Source of the DNA: an uncultured Flavobacterium sp.
GTDB lineage: Bacteria; Bacteroidota; Bacteroidia; Flavobacteriales; Flavobacteriaceae
DNA length: 64,000 bases
Assembly (NCBI RefSeq): GCF_963422545.1
Contig: NZ_OY730231.1
Span: 1 to 64,000, forward strand
Reading direction: 5' to 3'
Shown: one piece after another, positions 1 through 8,049 of the stretch
Layout: each line of letters begins with the position of its first letter
Numbering within the stretch: the stretch's first letter is position 1
The notes under the pieces: model-generated
What the model saw: only the letters and a program-made list of their open reading frames with translations
Told to the model about the DNA's origin: nothing
Database searches by the model: none
Position numbers and translations under genes: made by a program

Positions 1-57
1 TGCTTGAATTGCTTCTATAATGGCTCTAATTCCAAATATTTGATGTTCTTTTTCCAT
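1..57 (-). CDS. rlmB: 23S rRNA 2'-O-methyltransferase RlmB, N-terminus only
   Basis: Only the first 19 codons lie in the window; the gene continues past the left edge. The peptide starts MEKEHQIFGIRAIIEAI, the usual opening of the substrate-binding domain of SpoU/TrmH-family RlmB, which methylates the 2'-O of a guanosine in the 23S rRNA peptidyl-transferase region. The start is the ATG at 57-55, four bases after a Bacteroidota -7 box, so there is almost no room for a leader. It reads the same way as the importer operon upstream but is separated from it by a terminator. The call rests on a short N-terminal match, since the catalytic domain is not visible. Confidence 0.72.
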   Translation of the reverse strand, partial: MEKEHQIFGIRAIIEAIQA

Positions 58-61
58 GAGG

Positions 62-69
62 CAAATATA
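62..69 (-). promoter_or_regulatory. -7 promoter box for rlmB
   Basis: On the minus strand the sequence is TATATTTG, a full match to the Bacteroidota TAnnTTTG box. It ends four bases before the rlmB ATG. I see no clear TTG at the expected -33 distance; an A/T run belonging to the preceding terminator lies there. Confidence 0.6.
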
Positions 70-83
70 GGTATAATGTTTAT

Positions 84-116
84 AAAAAAAAACCATCCCA
101 AATGAATGGGATGGTT
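84..116 (-). terminator. Rho-independent terminator of the first importer operon
   Basis: A perfect 9-bp inverted repeat (AACCATCCC at 91-99 and GGGATGGTT at 108-116) has an 8-nt loop. On the minus strand it is followed by a run of seven or more T. It lies 28 nt downstream of the last gene of the operon and insulates rlmB. Confidence 0.9.
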
Positions 117-143
117 TAGTTGTAATATTGTAGAATCTAAGTT

Positions 144-641
144 CTAGTATTCATCTTCGAAGAAACCAGTTCTTTTACCTCCTACATAAAGAATATCATA
201 TCCAGCTGGATCGTAGTCAAAATGAGCTCTAAAAGAAATTTTGTCTACTTTGTGACCACCTTTTGATATAGCAGCGTCTTTTTCGATTTTTCCGTTAGTT
301 ATAGTAACTTTTGAGCCATCTAGCACGTTATCAGCTGATGTAGCAGAAAAAGTTCCAGCTTTAACATCAACAGTTACTTTACATTTAATAACATACCCAG
401 TTTTAGCATCGTCAATCCACATTGTATTGTCATTTGCTGCTGTGTTATAAGTTGAATGTTTTTTGTTTGCGGCTACCACATGCCCGTCACTATCAGTAAG
501 TGTAATGAACCAATCGCCAGCCATTGACTGAACAGACGTTCCTCCAGCATCAATATTTCCAACTTCGTCACATGATGCAAACGAAGCAAGTACAAGTGCC
601 GCAACAAGTATACGTGTTATATTTAGTTTTAATTTTTTCAT
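144..641 (-). CDS. Accessory surface lipoprotein, Lipid_bd (PF12888-like) family
   Basis: A 165-residue lipoprotein. The signal peptide ends at a lipobox (FASC) with lipidated Cys24 followed by D-E, which fits the acidic export signal of Bacteroidota surface lipoproteins. The body (about residues 40-165) has the pattern I associate with the lipid-binding putative hydrolase family found beside SusC/SusD: an AGDW start, a TYNTA segment, a WIDD turn, a 'vTITNGKI' strand and a GxRTGFxED end. It is the last gene of a four-gene operon, 15 bp after the preceding lipoprotein. The enzyme activity implied by the family name is not shown by any motif here; a role as an accessory cap or docking subunit of the transporter is inferred from position. 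Confidence 0.75.
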   Translation of the reverse strand: MKKLKLNITRILVAALVLASFASCDEVGNIDAGGTSVQSMAGDWFITLTDSDGHVVAANKKHSTYNTAANDNTMWIDDAKTGYVIKCKVTVDVKAGTFSATSADNVLDGSKVTITNGKIEKDAAISKGGHKVDKISFRAHFDYDPAGYDILYVGGKRTGFFEDEY

Positions 642-656
642 CGTAATATTTTTTAA

Positions 657-1283
657 TTATCGTTTAAATATTCTCTCAGCTGTACCAAAGACTGCTGAAG
701 CATAAATTACCCATCTCCAGTGGTCTTTGTCTGTAATAGTTCCAATATTACTTTCTGCAGAAATTCCTGATTGAGAAGTGTTTTCTTGGAAAGGAGCGTA
801 AATTTGCGTGTCATCTATGTTATAGAACTCCAAAGTTATGAAGTCTTTAGCTACACTGTAACCTGTTGCATTGTCACATTTGTATTTTCTGTCAGAAATT
901 TTTGTTACGTTGTTAGGGTTACCATTTCTAAGGAAAGTTCCAGACAAATCTATTGTACTAGGTTTGTTGCTTAAAACAACAACTGTACGTGTTAGGTATG
1001 CCTTAAAACCATCACTATTTACAGCAGAGTAATTAATTTTATACATAGTAGGTTTACTGGTGTCTACTGTACCGTCAATTTTAACCTCAAGTGTTTTTCC
1101 TCCAGCTTCAGCTTTAGCACCTGGCTCTGTATATGTTTGTCCTTGAGTTAGAACAACAAGTGCATCTCCATTTAGTTTCATGTTTGCGTAAGCAGTTACC
1201 CTTGAAACATTATCAGTAGACTCTGAACAAGAAGTTAACAATAGTCCTGAAACTACCATTAAGTATATAAATATTTTTTTCAT
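657..1283 (-). CDS. Accessory surface lipoprotein with DUF5011/DUF5012-type Ig-like domain
   Basis: A 208-residue lipoprotein with lipobox LTSC and Cys19 followed by S-E-S, again with an early acidic residue suited to surface export. Residues about 40-110 form an immunoglobulin-like unit of the DUF5011/5012 kind: 'TYTEPGAKA', then 'DGTVDTSKPTMYKINYSA' and a closing 'RTVVV' strand. The C-terminal half (about 110-208) has no motif I recognise. It lies between the SusD-like gene (12 bp upstream) and the Lipid_bd lipoprotein (15 bp downstream), so the four proteins are probably made together and assembled at one receptor. A direct role in ligand capture is inferred. Confidence 0.72.
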   Translation of the reverse strand: MKKIFIYLMVVSGLLLTSCSESTDNVSRVTAYANMKLNGDALVVLTQGQTYTEPGAKAEAGGKTLEVKIDGTVDTSKPTMYKINYSAVNSDGFKAYLTRTVVVLSNKPSTIDLSGTFLRNGNPNNVTKISDRKYKCDNATGYSVAKDFITLEFYNIDDTQIYAPFQENTSQSGISAESNIGTITDKDHWRWVIYASAVFGTAERIFKR

Positions 1284-1295
1284 CGTTTTAATTTT

Positions 1296-2777
1296 TTAGT
1301 TAACATCCCACCATACCGGAAGTGATATTGCTTTTAATGCAGGAGCATTAGGGTTTCTAGTTTTTACTGTATTTGGTAACACAATTCTTTTTGGGAATTT
1401 ATTTCCAATAACACTTTGAACAGATACAGCAAATTGTCCGGCAATATAAAGTTCGTTAGATTGAGGAACTGCAGATACTTTTGGGTAACCTGTTCTGTTT
1501 TGCTCAAGAAATGATTCGTAACCGTTTCCTGGGAAACTTGCAATCCATTTTTGAGTAATAATTGCTTCAATCTGAGCAGCAGTTCCTGTTGCAGGGAATT
1601 CGTATTTTCCTCCAGCAGCTAATAAAACAGCAGGGCTTCCAACGGGTGGAATATCAGTTGAGCCAACTTTAGTGGTAGTATTGTATTTGGCGAAATTTGC
1701 AGCAACACCTAAGTCATATTTAGTTTTAGCTCCAGCACCACCATAATATCTTGTAAGAGCTTCTGCTTGTAAAAAGTAACTTTCTTCAGCACTAATGAAA
1801 TATACAGGAGTTTTTGGAGCTAAGATCACTGTTGAAAGACCAGTAACATTGTTTAAAAAGTCCCCTTGATTATTAGCTTTTCCTACAGAAGTTCCTCCAT
1901 TTTCATAATATTTAGTTATACGAGGATCACTGTTTACATCTAGGTAAGAGTATAAGGTTGTACTTGCTTTAAGGTTTAAAGTAGTATTCAATTGTCTTCT
2001 GTCTGATTCAAACAAAGGATTACTTTTACTGTCTGCATCTTCGAAGTTATGCATTGATGCATCAACATCTAAGAATTGAGCGCCTGAATCAATTAAAGCT
2101 TTAATTCCTGATTGAGCAAGAGTAGGGTTTACTTCAGTAAGTCTCATGTGTAACTTTAATAGTAAAGTATTACCATATTTAGTCCACTGTGTCATATCTC
2201 CACCAAAGATAAAATCGTCTTTAGCAGGTTTGTCCCCTACAGATGCACTTTGATCTTTTGATAATGCTAATTTTAAATCAGCGATCATTAAGTCATAAGT
2301 TTCTTTTCCTGTATTGAATTTTGGCTGTAAGATTAAAGGGTTATTCGCCTCAGTATAAGGGATGTCATCATATAAATCTGTCATTACTTGAGAAGCTTGT
2401 ACTTCAAGTACTGTAGCTATTAAAAAATAGTTCCAGTTACTTTCTTTTAATGCTTTTGCTTTTACGACTCTAATATCGTTTAAGGCATCATACATTGCTG
2501 TCCAGCCAACTTGATAATCGTTTGTTCCAATACTGTATTGGTCAACGTCTTTGTATTGATTTGAAGTAGTGTTTTGTGTCCAGAATTGTGACCAAAATCC
2601 TCCTACTATGGCATAATAAGATCCTTGGGCTCCTGCAACTCCTGCAATACCTGCAGGAAGTATAGTGCTGTAAGCTTGTCCCGGAGGCAATAAGTCCGGG
2701 TCTCTATTAATGTCAAATGTTTCGTCACATGACACTAACAAGAAAAGAGCTGTTATTAATGTTGCTATTTTTTTCAT
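1296..2777 (-). CDS. SusD/RagB-like lipoprotein (SusD-like_2 type), importer lid
   Basis: A 493-residue outer-membrane lipoprotein with a short signal peptide and Cys17 followed by D-E-T. The early 'FDINRDPDLLPPG' segment and the helical TPR-like body ('MYDALNDIRVVKAKAL', 'ATVLEVQASQVMTDLYDDIPYTEA') are typical of the SusD-like_2 branch. The C-terminal part with 'YFISAEESYFLQAEALTRYY' is the usual helix pair of the fold. SusD proteins sit on top of the SusC barrel as a hinged lid and hold the ligand during TonB-driven uptake. The gene follows the SusC gene by 16 bp. No carbohydrate enzyme is nearby, so a glycan substrate should not be assumed. Confidence 0.9.
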   Translation of the reverse strand: MKKIATLITALFLLVSCDETFDINRDPDLLPPGQAYSTILPAGIAGVAGAQGSYYAIVGGFWSQFWTQNTTSNQYKDVDQYSIGTNDYQVGWTAMYDALNDIRVVKAKALKESNWNYFLIATVLEVQASQVMTDLYDDIPYTEANNPLILQPKFNTGKETYDLMIADLKLALSKDQSASVGDKPAKDDFIFGGDMTQWTKYGNTLLLKLHMRLTEVNPTLAQSGIKALIDSGAQFLDVDASMHNFEDADSKSNPLFESDRRQLNTTLNLKASTTLYSYLDVNSDPRITKYYENGGTSVGKANNQGDFLNNVTGLSTVILAPKTPVYFISAEESYFLQAEALTRYYGGAGAKTKYDLGVAANFAKYNTTTKVGSTDIPPVGSPAVLLAAGGKYEFPATGTAAQIEAIITQKWIASFPGNGYESFLEQNRTGYPKVSAVPQSNELYIAGQFAVSVQSVIGNKFPKRIVLPNTVKTRNPNAPALKAISLPVWWDVN

Positions 2778-2793
2778 TTTTCTATATTTTATT

Positions 2794-5700
2794 TTAGAAT
2801 GATAATTTTAAAACTCCACCTATTGATCTTTGTGATGGGTTAGATCCAAATTCTCCGAAATCTGAAATCGCACGTTGTGCTCCGTATGTTGATACTTCCG
2901 GGTCAACATAAGGGTTGGCTCCAGGTGTCCACATGAAAAGATTTCTTGCATAAACTCCAAGTGAGATTTTGTTTAACCCCATGTTTTTGCTTAATGCAGA
3001 AGGGAAATCATAGTTAAAGTTAACCTCTCTTAATCTAACAAAAGTTTTGTCTATTACGTGGTTATATTCATAAGCAGGATTGTCCTGAGTATTATAGAAT
3101 GAATTTATTTTGGCAGAAGTAACTGCTGTTGTGTTTTCTGTATACGTAACAGCACCTGTAGTTGCATCTACGTGTTCGTTAACAGAGTTAGGAACAATAA
3201 ATGGGTTTCTGTCGTTGTATGTAGTTTCAATACCATTTCCTGTGAAATGAGCAAGTCTTTTAGTATAAGAATACATTTCTCCACCTTGTTTCCAATCTAA
3301 TGAAAATCCTAGGTTAAAGTTTTTGTATTTAAAAGTATTTTGTAAACCCATTACGAAATCACGTTGTGAGTTTCCAACACGTTGAATACCATCACTAAGT
3401 TCGTACATTCCTGTGCTTGCATTTACAATAGTTTGTCCTGCTGCATTCGTTTTAGGAACATAAGCATAATATTCTCCTATTGGTAATCCTTTAGTTGCTC
3501 TGTAAGTCACTGAATAACCAGTTGCTAAATCAATGGTGTCAAATCCTTCAGCAGTCTTTGTAACTTCGTTTAAGTTCTTAGTGAACGTGTAAGTAATATT
3601 CCAAGTGAAGTCTTTGTTTTTAATTGGACTTCCAGTAAGAGATAGCTCGATACCTTTGTTTACGATTTCTGCAGCATTAATAGCTTTAGATGTAAATCCA
3701 GTTGATGGATCTAAAGGTAAGAATACAATTAGGTCAGAAGTTGTTTTATGATATACCGCAAGATCATAGCTAATTCTATTTTTTAAGAAAGATCCTTCCG
3801 CTCCAACTTCAAATTCAACTGTACTTTCAGGTTTTAATTGTGAGTTTCCAAGTCTTCCAGATGCTTCATAATAACTAACTCCTCCAATTGGAGATGTTAT
3901 AACACCAAAGTTTGCTGCAGCTGATCCAGGAACATATGCATTTTGAGTGTTGTAAGGATCTGTGTCATTTGCAATTTTAGATGCTGCACCTCTTAATTTT
4001 AAGAAAGTACTACCGTTGTCAATAACAATGGCTCCAAGAGAAGCTGCAGGGTAAAAGTATGAATTGTTACCAATTGGTAAGGTAGAAGTTACATCTTGTC
4101 TTCCTGTAATGGTAGCAAAATATCTGTTTTTGAAAGCAAATTCAGCAGATGCATAAACAGCACCAGTCTTTCTTATAGAGTTATTTTGAAAAATTACCGG
4201 TCTTGCCGCTGAGTTAGAAAGTTCATAGTAGTTTTTAATACCTAAACCTGTAACTGTATTAAATAATTCGTCACTCTCTCTCTTGTTGTAGTTTACACCT
4301 CCTAAAAGATTTAAAGTCCAGTCTTCACTTAAATTTGTATTGTAGTTAAGGTTAAAGTATGTGTCAAATTCACTAAATTCTGATCTTCCTTCAGTAACTC
4401 CACCTACTATTACGTTTTTAGCACCATATTGAGGGCTTCCTGGTTCGTAATCTACAATAGATCCGTAACTTTTGTATCTTTCAGATCTTACGTTACCACC
4501 AACTTGCCATGAAGCAGTAATTTTGTCAGTGATTTTGTAGCTTAAGTTTACGTTTCCAAAAAGGTTATTTCCGTAAATTTTTGTGCTATTTTCGTTTATT
4601 GCAAAATAAGGATTCCCAGCATAAGGAGTAAAGTAGTAACTATTATTGTTAAACGGATTGTTTTTGTAGTCTGCTAAGTCAACGATACTTATATCTCTAG
4701 GAATTTGTAATAATTCTTGTTGTAATGTTGAACCTTGACCAGCGTCATCACCTTGTCCTGTATTTACAACACCTTGGTCTTTGTATACATAATTGATTGA
4801 CGTTCTTAATGTGAATTTGTTTGATTTCAAACCACCATTAAATCCTAAAGATTGTTTTTTATACAAGTCAGCGTCAGAAGGTACAACTCCATTACTGTTT
4901 ACGTTTGAAAATACTAAAGAGAAATCAGAAGTATCACCACCTCCACTAAGGGTTGCAGATTGTGTAGCTAATGTTCCTGTTTTGTAGAAATCTCTAACAT
5001 TGTCGTTTAATGCTACGTAAGGTTTGATTTGTTGAGTGTTTTGATATATTGTTCCCCAAGGTCTAATTTCTCCATTGAATGCAGGTCCCCAAGAACCATT
5101 TTCATTACTGTAAGAATTAGATCCTGAATACCCATTGCTATTCCATCCTTGTCCAAATTGATTTTGTAAATGAGGAACTCTTGCTACTTGGCTGAACTCT
5201 GTTGAAGCTAATAAGTCAACTTTGATTCCAGTGTTTGATTTTCCTTTTTTAGTTGTAATAATGATTACACCCCCACCAGCTCTTGAACCGTATAATGCAG
5301 AAGCAGCAGCACCTTTAAGTACTGTCATACTCTCGATATTGTTAGGGTCAAGGTCACTAATACCGTTACCGGCATCGTAAGATCTTGTAGTAGTTGCAAC
5401 TCCGTCATTACCAGTACCTGATCCACTATTGTTAATTGGAGATCCATCAACAACGTAAAGAGGACCCGCGTTTCCTGTAATAGTGTTTAAACCACGAATA
5501 ATCACTTTAGTTGACGCTCCTGGTTGAGATGGAGCAGAAATATCAACTCCGGCAATTTTACCAGAAAGTGTTTCAAATGGGTTTGTGTTTACTACAGCAG
5601 TAATTTGTTCAGTTTTTAAAGTTGTCGTTGCATAACCAAGAGATTTTTTCTCTCTTTTGATACCAAAAGCAGTTACAACAACACCTTCTAGTTCTTGTGC

Positions 5701-5994
5701 ACCAGCATCGGCTAATTTTACATTCACAACAGATGAAGCTGCTGTTACTTCTTGGGTTTTCATCCCAATGTAGCTAAATACCAAAACCTGGCTTGAAGAT
5801 GCCTTGATAGAGAATTTACCATCAAAGTCTGTTTGCGTTCCTGTTTTCGTTCCCTTAACTAATACACTAACACCCGGTAAAGGCATTCCTGCATTGTCAG
5901 AAACTGTTCCAGAAACAGCTCTTTCTTGCGCAAAAGTAAGTTGCGCAACTAGTACTAACAATAGCACTAAGATTCCATTGAACTTTAGTTTCAT
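2794..5994 (-). CDS. SusC/RagA-type TonB-linked outer-membrane receptor
   Basis: A 1066-residue TonB-dependent transporter. A signal peptide ends near 'TFAQ' (about residue 22). A CarboxypepD_reg-like domain follows (about 25-105, 'VSGTVSDNAGMPLPGV', 'DFDGKFSI'), then the plug (about 120-250) with the SusC signature VLKGAAASALYGSRA near residues 223-237, then a long beta-barrel ending in an aromatic residue (KLSF). There is no N-terminal STN signalling domain and no FecI/FecR-type regulator beside it, so it is probably not a self-signalling receptor. It is the first gene of the operon. Its first 80 residues are very close to those of the second SusC at 8050-11328, and the upstream DNA is shared as well. 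Confidence 0.95.
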   Translation of the reverse strand: MKLKFNGILVLLLVLVAQLTFAQERAVSGTVSDNAGMPLPGVSVLVKGTKTGTQTDFDGKFSIKASSSQVLVFSYIGMKTQEVTAASSVVNVKLADAGAQELEGVVVTAFGIKREKKSLGYATTTLKTEQITAVVNTNPFETLSGKIAGVDISAPSQPGASTKVIIRGLNTITGNAGPLYVVDGSPINNSGSGTGNDGVATTTRSYDAGNGISDLDPNNIESMTVLKGAAASALYGSRAGGGVIIITTKKGKSNTGIKVDLLASTEFSQVARVPHLQNQFGQGWNSNGYSGSNSYSNENGSWGPAFNGEIRPWGTIYQNTQQIKPYVALNDNVRDFYKTGTLATQSATLSGGGDTSDFSLVFSNVNSNGVVPSDADLYKKQSLGFNGGLKSNKFTLRTSINYVYKDQGVVNTGQGDDAGQGSTLQQELLQIPRDISIVDLADYKNNPFNNNSYYFTPYAGNPYFAINENSTKIYGNNLFGNVNLSYKITDKITASWQVGGNVRSERYKSYGSIVDYEPGSPQYGAKNVIVGGVTEGRSEFSEFDTYFNLNYNTNLSEDWTLNLLGGVNYNKRESDELFNTVTGLGIKNYYELSNSAARPVIFQNNSIRKTGAVYASAEFAFKNRYFATITGRQDVTSTLPIGNNSYFYPAASLGAIVIDNGSTFLKLRGAASKIANDTDPYNTQNAYVPGSAAANFGVITSPIGGVSYYEASGRLGNSQLKPESTVEFEVGAEGSFLKNRISYDLAVYHKTTSDLIVFLPLDPSTGFTSKAINAAEIVNKGIELSLTGSPIKNKDFTWNITYTFTKNLNEVTKTAEGFDTIDLATGYSVTYRATKGLPIGEYYAYVPKTNAAGQTIVNASTGMYELSDGIQRVGNSQRDFVMGLQNTFKYKNFNLGFSLDWKQGGEMYSYTKRLAHFTGNGIETTYNDRNPFIVPNSVNEHVDATTGAVTYTENTTAVTSAKINSFYNTQDNPAYEYNHVIDKTFVRLREVNFNYDFPSALSKNMGLNKISLGVYARNLFMWTPGANPYVDPEVSTYGAQRAISDFGEFGSNPSQRSIGGVLKLSF

Positions 5995-6042
5995 TTTTAA
6001 ATATTTTGAATTAGTTCGACAAAAATCTTAATAATTTGTTAA
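5995..6042 (-). promoter_or_regulatory. Conserved promoter/leader of the first susC-like gene
   Basis: Upstream of the ATG the minus strand carries a TTAACAAA block (plus 6035-6042), then TATTA-A-GATTTTT, then an 18-nt block (plus 5999-6016, aaatattttgaattagtt) just before the start. The same three blocks precede the second susC-like gene at 11328. The TTAACAAA to GATTTTT part has the spacing of a promoter, although it is not a perfect TAnnTTTG. The 18-nt block should lie in the untranslated leader. Confidence 0.55.
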
Positions 6043-6518
6043 TCTACCTAATATAAAAAGCTTTTTTTTTAGTTAAATTATGATTTTGGAGTGGTATATT
6101 GCTCTTTTATCGATAAAAAACGCCTTAAAATTACAAATCCGTAATTTTTAGTGTTAAAATTGATAATAATTAAAAATATTACCATGGCGGTAAATGTTAA
6201 ATTTATTGTAGAAGCCTATTTAATTGTTTTTTTTATAACTTTTGTTTTAGAAAAATAGCTGTAGCTGAATACTGTATTTTGTTAAAATCGTCTTGATTCT
6301 GCAATAGAGTATTTATTTTGTAAAAAACAATAGAGTAAAATGGAATGTCGTTTGAAGAATAAGTAAAGTTGTTTTAAGAGTATTTGGGATTTGAAAGTAA
6401 CTTCTTTTTTGTATATTTTGAATAAGAGTCTGCTTTGTTTAGGGCTCCTTATTGAGGATTTAATTGTGGGTGATTTTCTTTGACAATGTAAATTTATTGT
6501 AAAGAAATTTTTAAAATA
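6043..6518. other. 476-nt AT-rich gap with no recognised gene
   Basis: I see no credible coding region. The stretch is strongly AT-rich. It contains one exact 10-nt direct repeat (caatagagta at 6302-6311 and 6328-6337, 26 nt apart), which could be an operator but could also be chance. Its left end adjoins the susC leader and its right end adjoins the terminator of the second importer operon. Confidence 0.5.
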
Positions 6519-6556
6519 AAAACAGTTGCAAAAAAAGAATCTTTTTGCAACTGTTT
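6511..6556 (-). terminator. Terminator of the second SusC/SusD operon
   Basis: A long perfect inverted repeat is centred near 6538: AACAGTTGCAAAAA pairs with TTTTTGCAACTGTT around a short loop. On the minus strand it is followed by a T-rich run. It lies about 22 nt after the stop codon of the SusD-like gene that ends at 6578. Confidence 0.85.
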
Positions 6557-6577
6557 TATGTTTATGATGTTTTGGTT

Positions 6578-8038
6578 TTAAAATTTATCCCAGAATAATT
6601 TTGTAGCCACGGCATCTCCTCCTATTGCTGCACTTGCTTCTGTATAGCTTGCTTTGTTCAAAGACTGTTCGATAATTGGATATGTATATCGAAGAGGTAG
6701 GACTGATACGGCATCTGCTGGTGGTGTTAAAACCGGGAAGTCAAGTCTTCTGTATGATGACCAACCTTCAAATGGACTATTGTAGGTAGCAATCCAGCTT
6801 TGAGTTCCAATTTTTTGTTTCCACGTTCCAGTAGCAGTTGCGTATGCAACGGCTGGATTTGCTAAGTATGTTGTTGCATCAGCTGCAGTTCCTCCCCAAT
6901 GTAATATTGAAGCAGTTATAGCTTTGTTATAATGAGCTTCTGCATCTGAAGGAGTTCCGTAAAGAGATCTTTCGGCTGCTTCTGCTAATAAAAACTCAGT
7001 CTCAGCATAATCTAGAATTGTTCCGGGAAAGTCGGGAGCCTCCATTGTTGGTGAGATATGACTTTTTTGGGGAAATGAATTACTTGCTCCATTTTCTCCG
7101 CCAATATATTCAATTTCTGGAGTAGAAGGATCGTCCACATTATCGTCAAAATATTTTGCACGTCTCGGATCTTCTAATGTGTTCATTAGATCTACTATTG
7201 TATTTGCTGGAACAAAATCGTCACGACCACTTGCAACAAGATCTACATATAAAGGATTTGTATTTGGGGTAGCGGTTAAATACTTTAAATCTGCATTATC
7301 AAGATTTGATGCAAATACAAATGGAGCTGCACTAGAAACTGTCGCCTGCGCCAAGGCACTTTCGGCTGGGATATCAGAGATGGTAATGCCCATTTTTAGT
7401 TTTAACGTATTTGCAAATTTGATCCACTTAGTTACATTTCCATTGTACATTCTATCACTGTCTCCGAAGCTTTGTCCACCTGTGTTTAAATTCGCGATTG
7501 CTTTGTTTAATCTAACAATAAGATCTTTGTAGATAGTAAGGGCATCATCGTATTTAGGGGTTTTGTAACTTAAGTTTAAAGCTTGAGAGTAAGGGACGTT
7601 TCCAAATGTGTCTACTAATACTGAATAAGTGTAAACATTTAAAATCTCTATAATAGCAAGTTTGTTCTGCTTGTTTAAAGGATTTTCGGTTAAACCAAGT
7701 GGGGTGTTTGTGATATTTTTAGCACTCTGGTCCAGGTCTTTTAATACATCTTTGTATAGAAACTGCCAATGTTGTTCCGGAATTGTTCGGGTTACTAGAT
7801 CGTAGTTGCTTTCGTCTGTGTAAACGGTTTCGGTCAAATATTGGTTTAGTAATCTGAAGATGTTATTGTTTACGTTAGTGTTGACCATTTGGTCAACTAA
7901 GCTTTTTTGTGCACTGGTAAATAAAGCCTCTCCAGGTACATTCGATGGATCTTTAACGTTCACGTTTAAATTTTCTATATTCTCAGAGCAAGACCATATT
8001 GATATTGCTACGAGTAGAATTAAAGATATTTTTTTCAT
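6578..8038 (-). CDS. SusD/RagB-like lipoprotein (SusD-like_2 type), second importer
   Basis: A 486-residue lipoprotein with signal peptide and lipobox cysteine Cys17 followed by S-E-N. The body shows SusD-like_2 features: 'FRLLNQYLTETVYTDESNYD' near the N-terminus, the helix 'ILNVYTYSVLVDTFGNVPYSQAL' near residues 130-155, and 'LDYAETEFLLAEAAERSLYG' in the C-terminal helical region. It is the downstream gene of a two-gene operon, 11 bp after its SusC partner. Unlike the first operon, no accessory lipoproteins follow, and a terminator comes directly after it. The substrate cannot be told from the sequence. Confidence 0.9.
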   Translation of the reverse strand: MKKISLILLVAISIWSCSENIENLNVNVKDPSNVPGEALFTSAQKSLVDQMVNTNVNNNIFRLLNQYLTETVYTDESNYDLVTRTIPEQHWQFLYKDVLKDLDQSAKNITNTPLGLTENPLNKQNKLAIIEILNVYTYSVLVDTFGNVPYSQALNLSYKTPKYDDALTIYKDLIVRLNKAIANLNTGGQSFGDSDRMYNGNVTKWIKFANTLKLKMGITISDIPAESALAQATVSSAAPFVFASNLDNADLKYLTATPNTNPLYVDLVASGRDDFVPANTIVDLMNTLEDPRRAKYFDDNVDDPSTPEIEYIGGENGASNSFPQKSHISPTMEAPDFPGTILDYAETEFLLAEAAERSLYGTPSDAEAHYNKAITASILHWGGTAADATTYLANPAVAYATATGTWKQKIGTQSWIATYNSPFEGWSSYRRLDFPVLTPPADAVSVLPLRYTYPIIEQSLNKASYTEASAAIGGDAVATKLFWDKF

Positions 8039-8049
8039 GATTTCTTGAT

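Noticed and set aside
771..974. Plus-strand frame opposite the DUF5011/5012 lipoprotein
   Set aside because: Antisense shadow with no conserved feature or promoter.
7179..7532. Plus-strand open frame of 117 codons inside the second SusD-like gene
   Set aside because: It lies antisense within a well-supported gene, has no promoter and no recognisable protein; it arises from the codon pattern of the sense gene.
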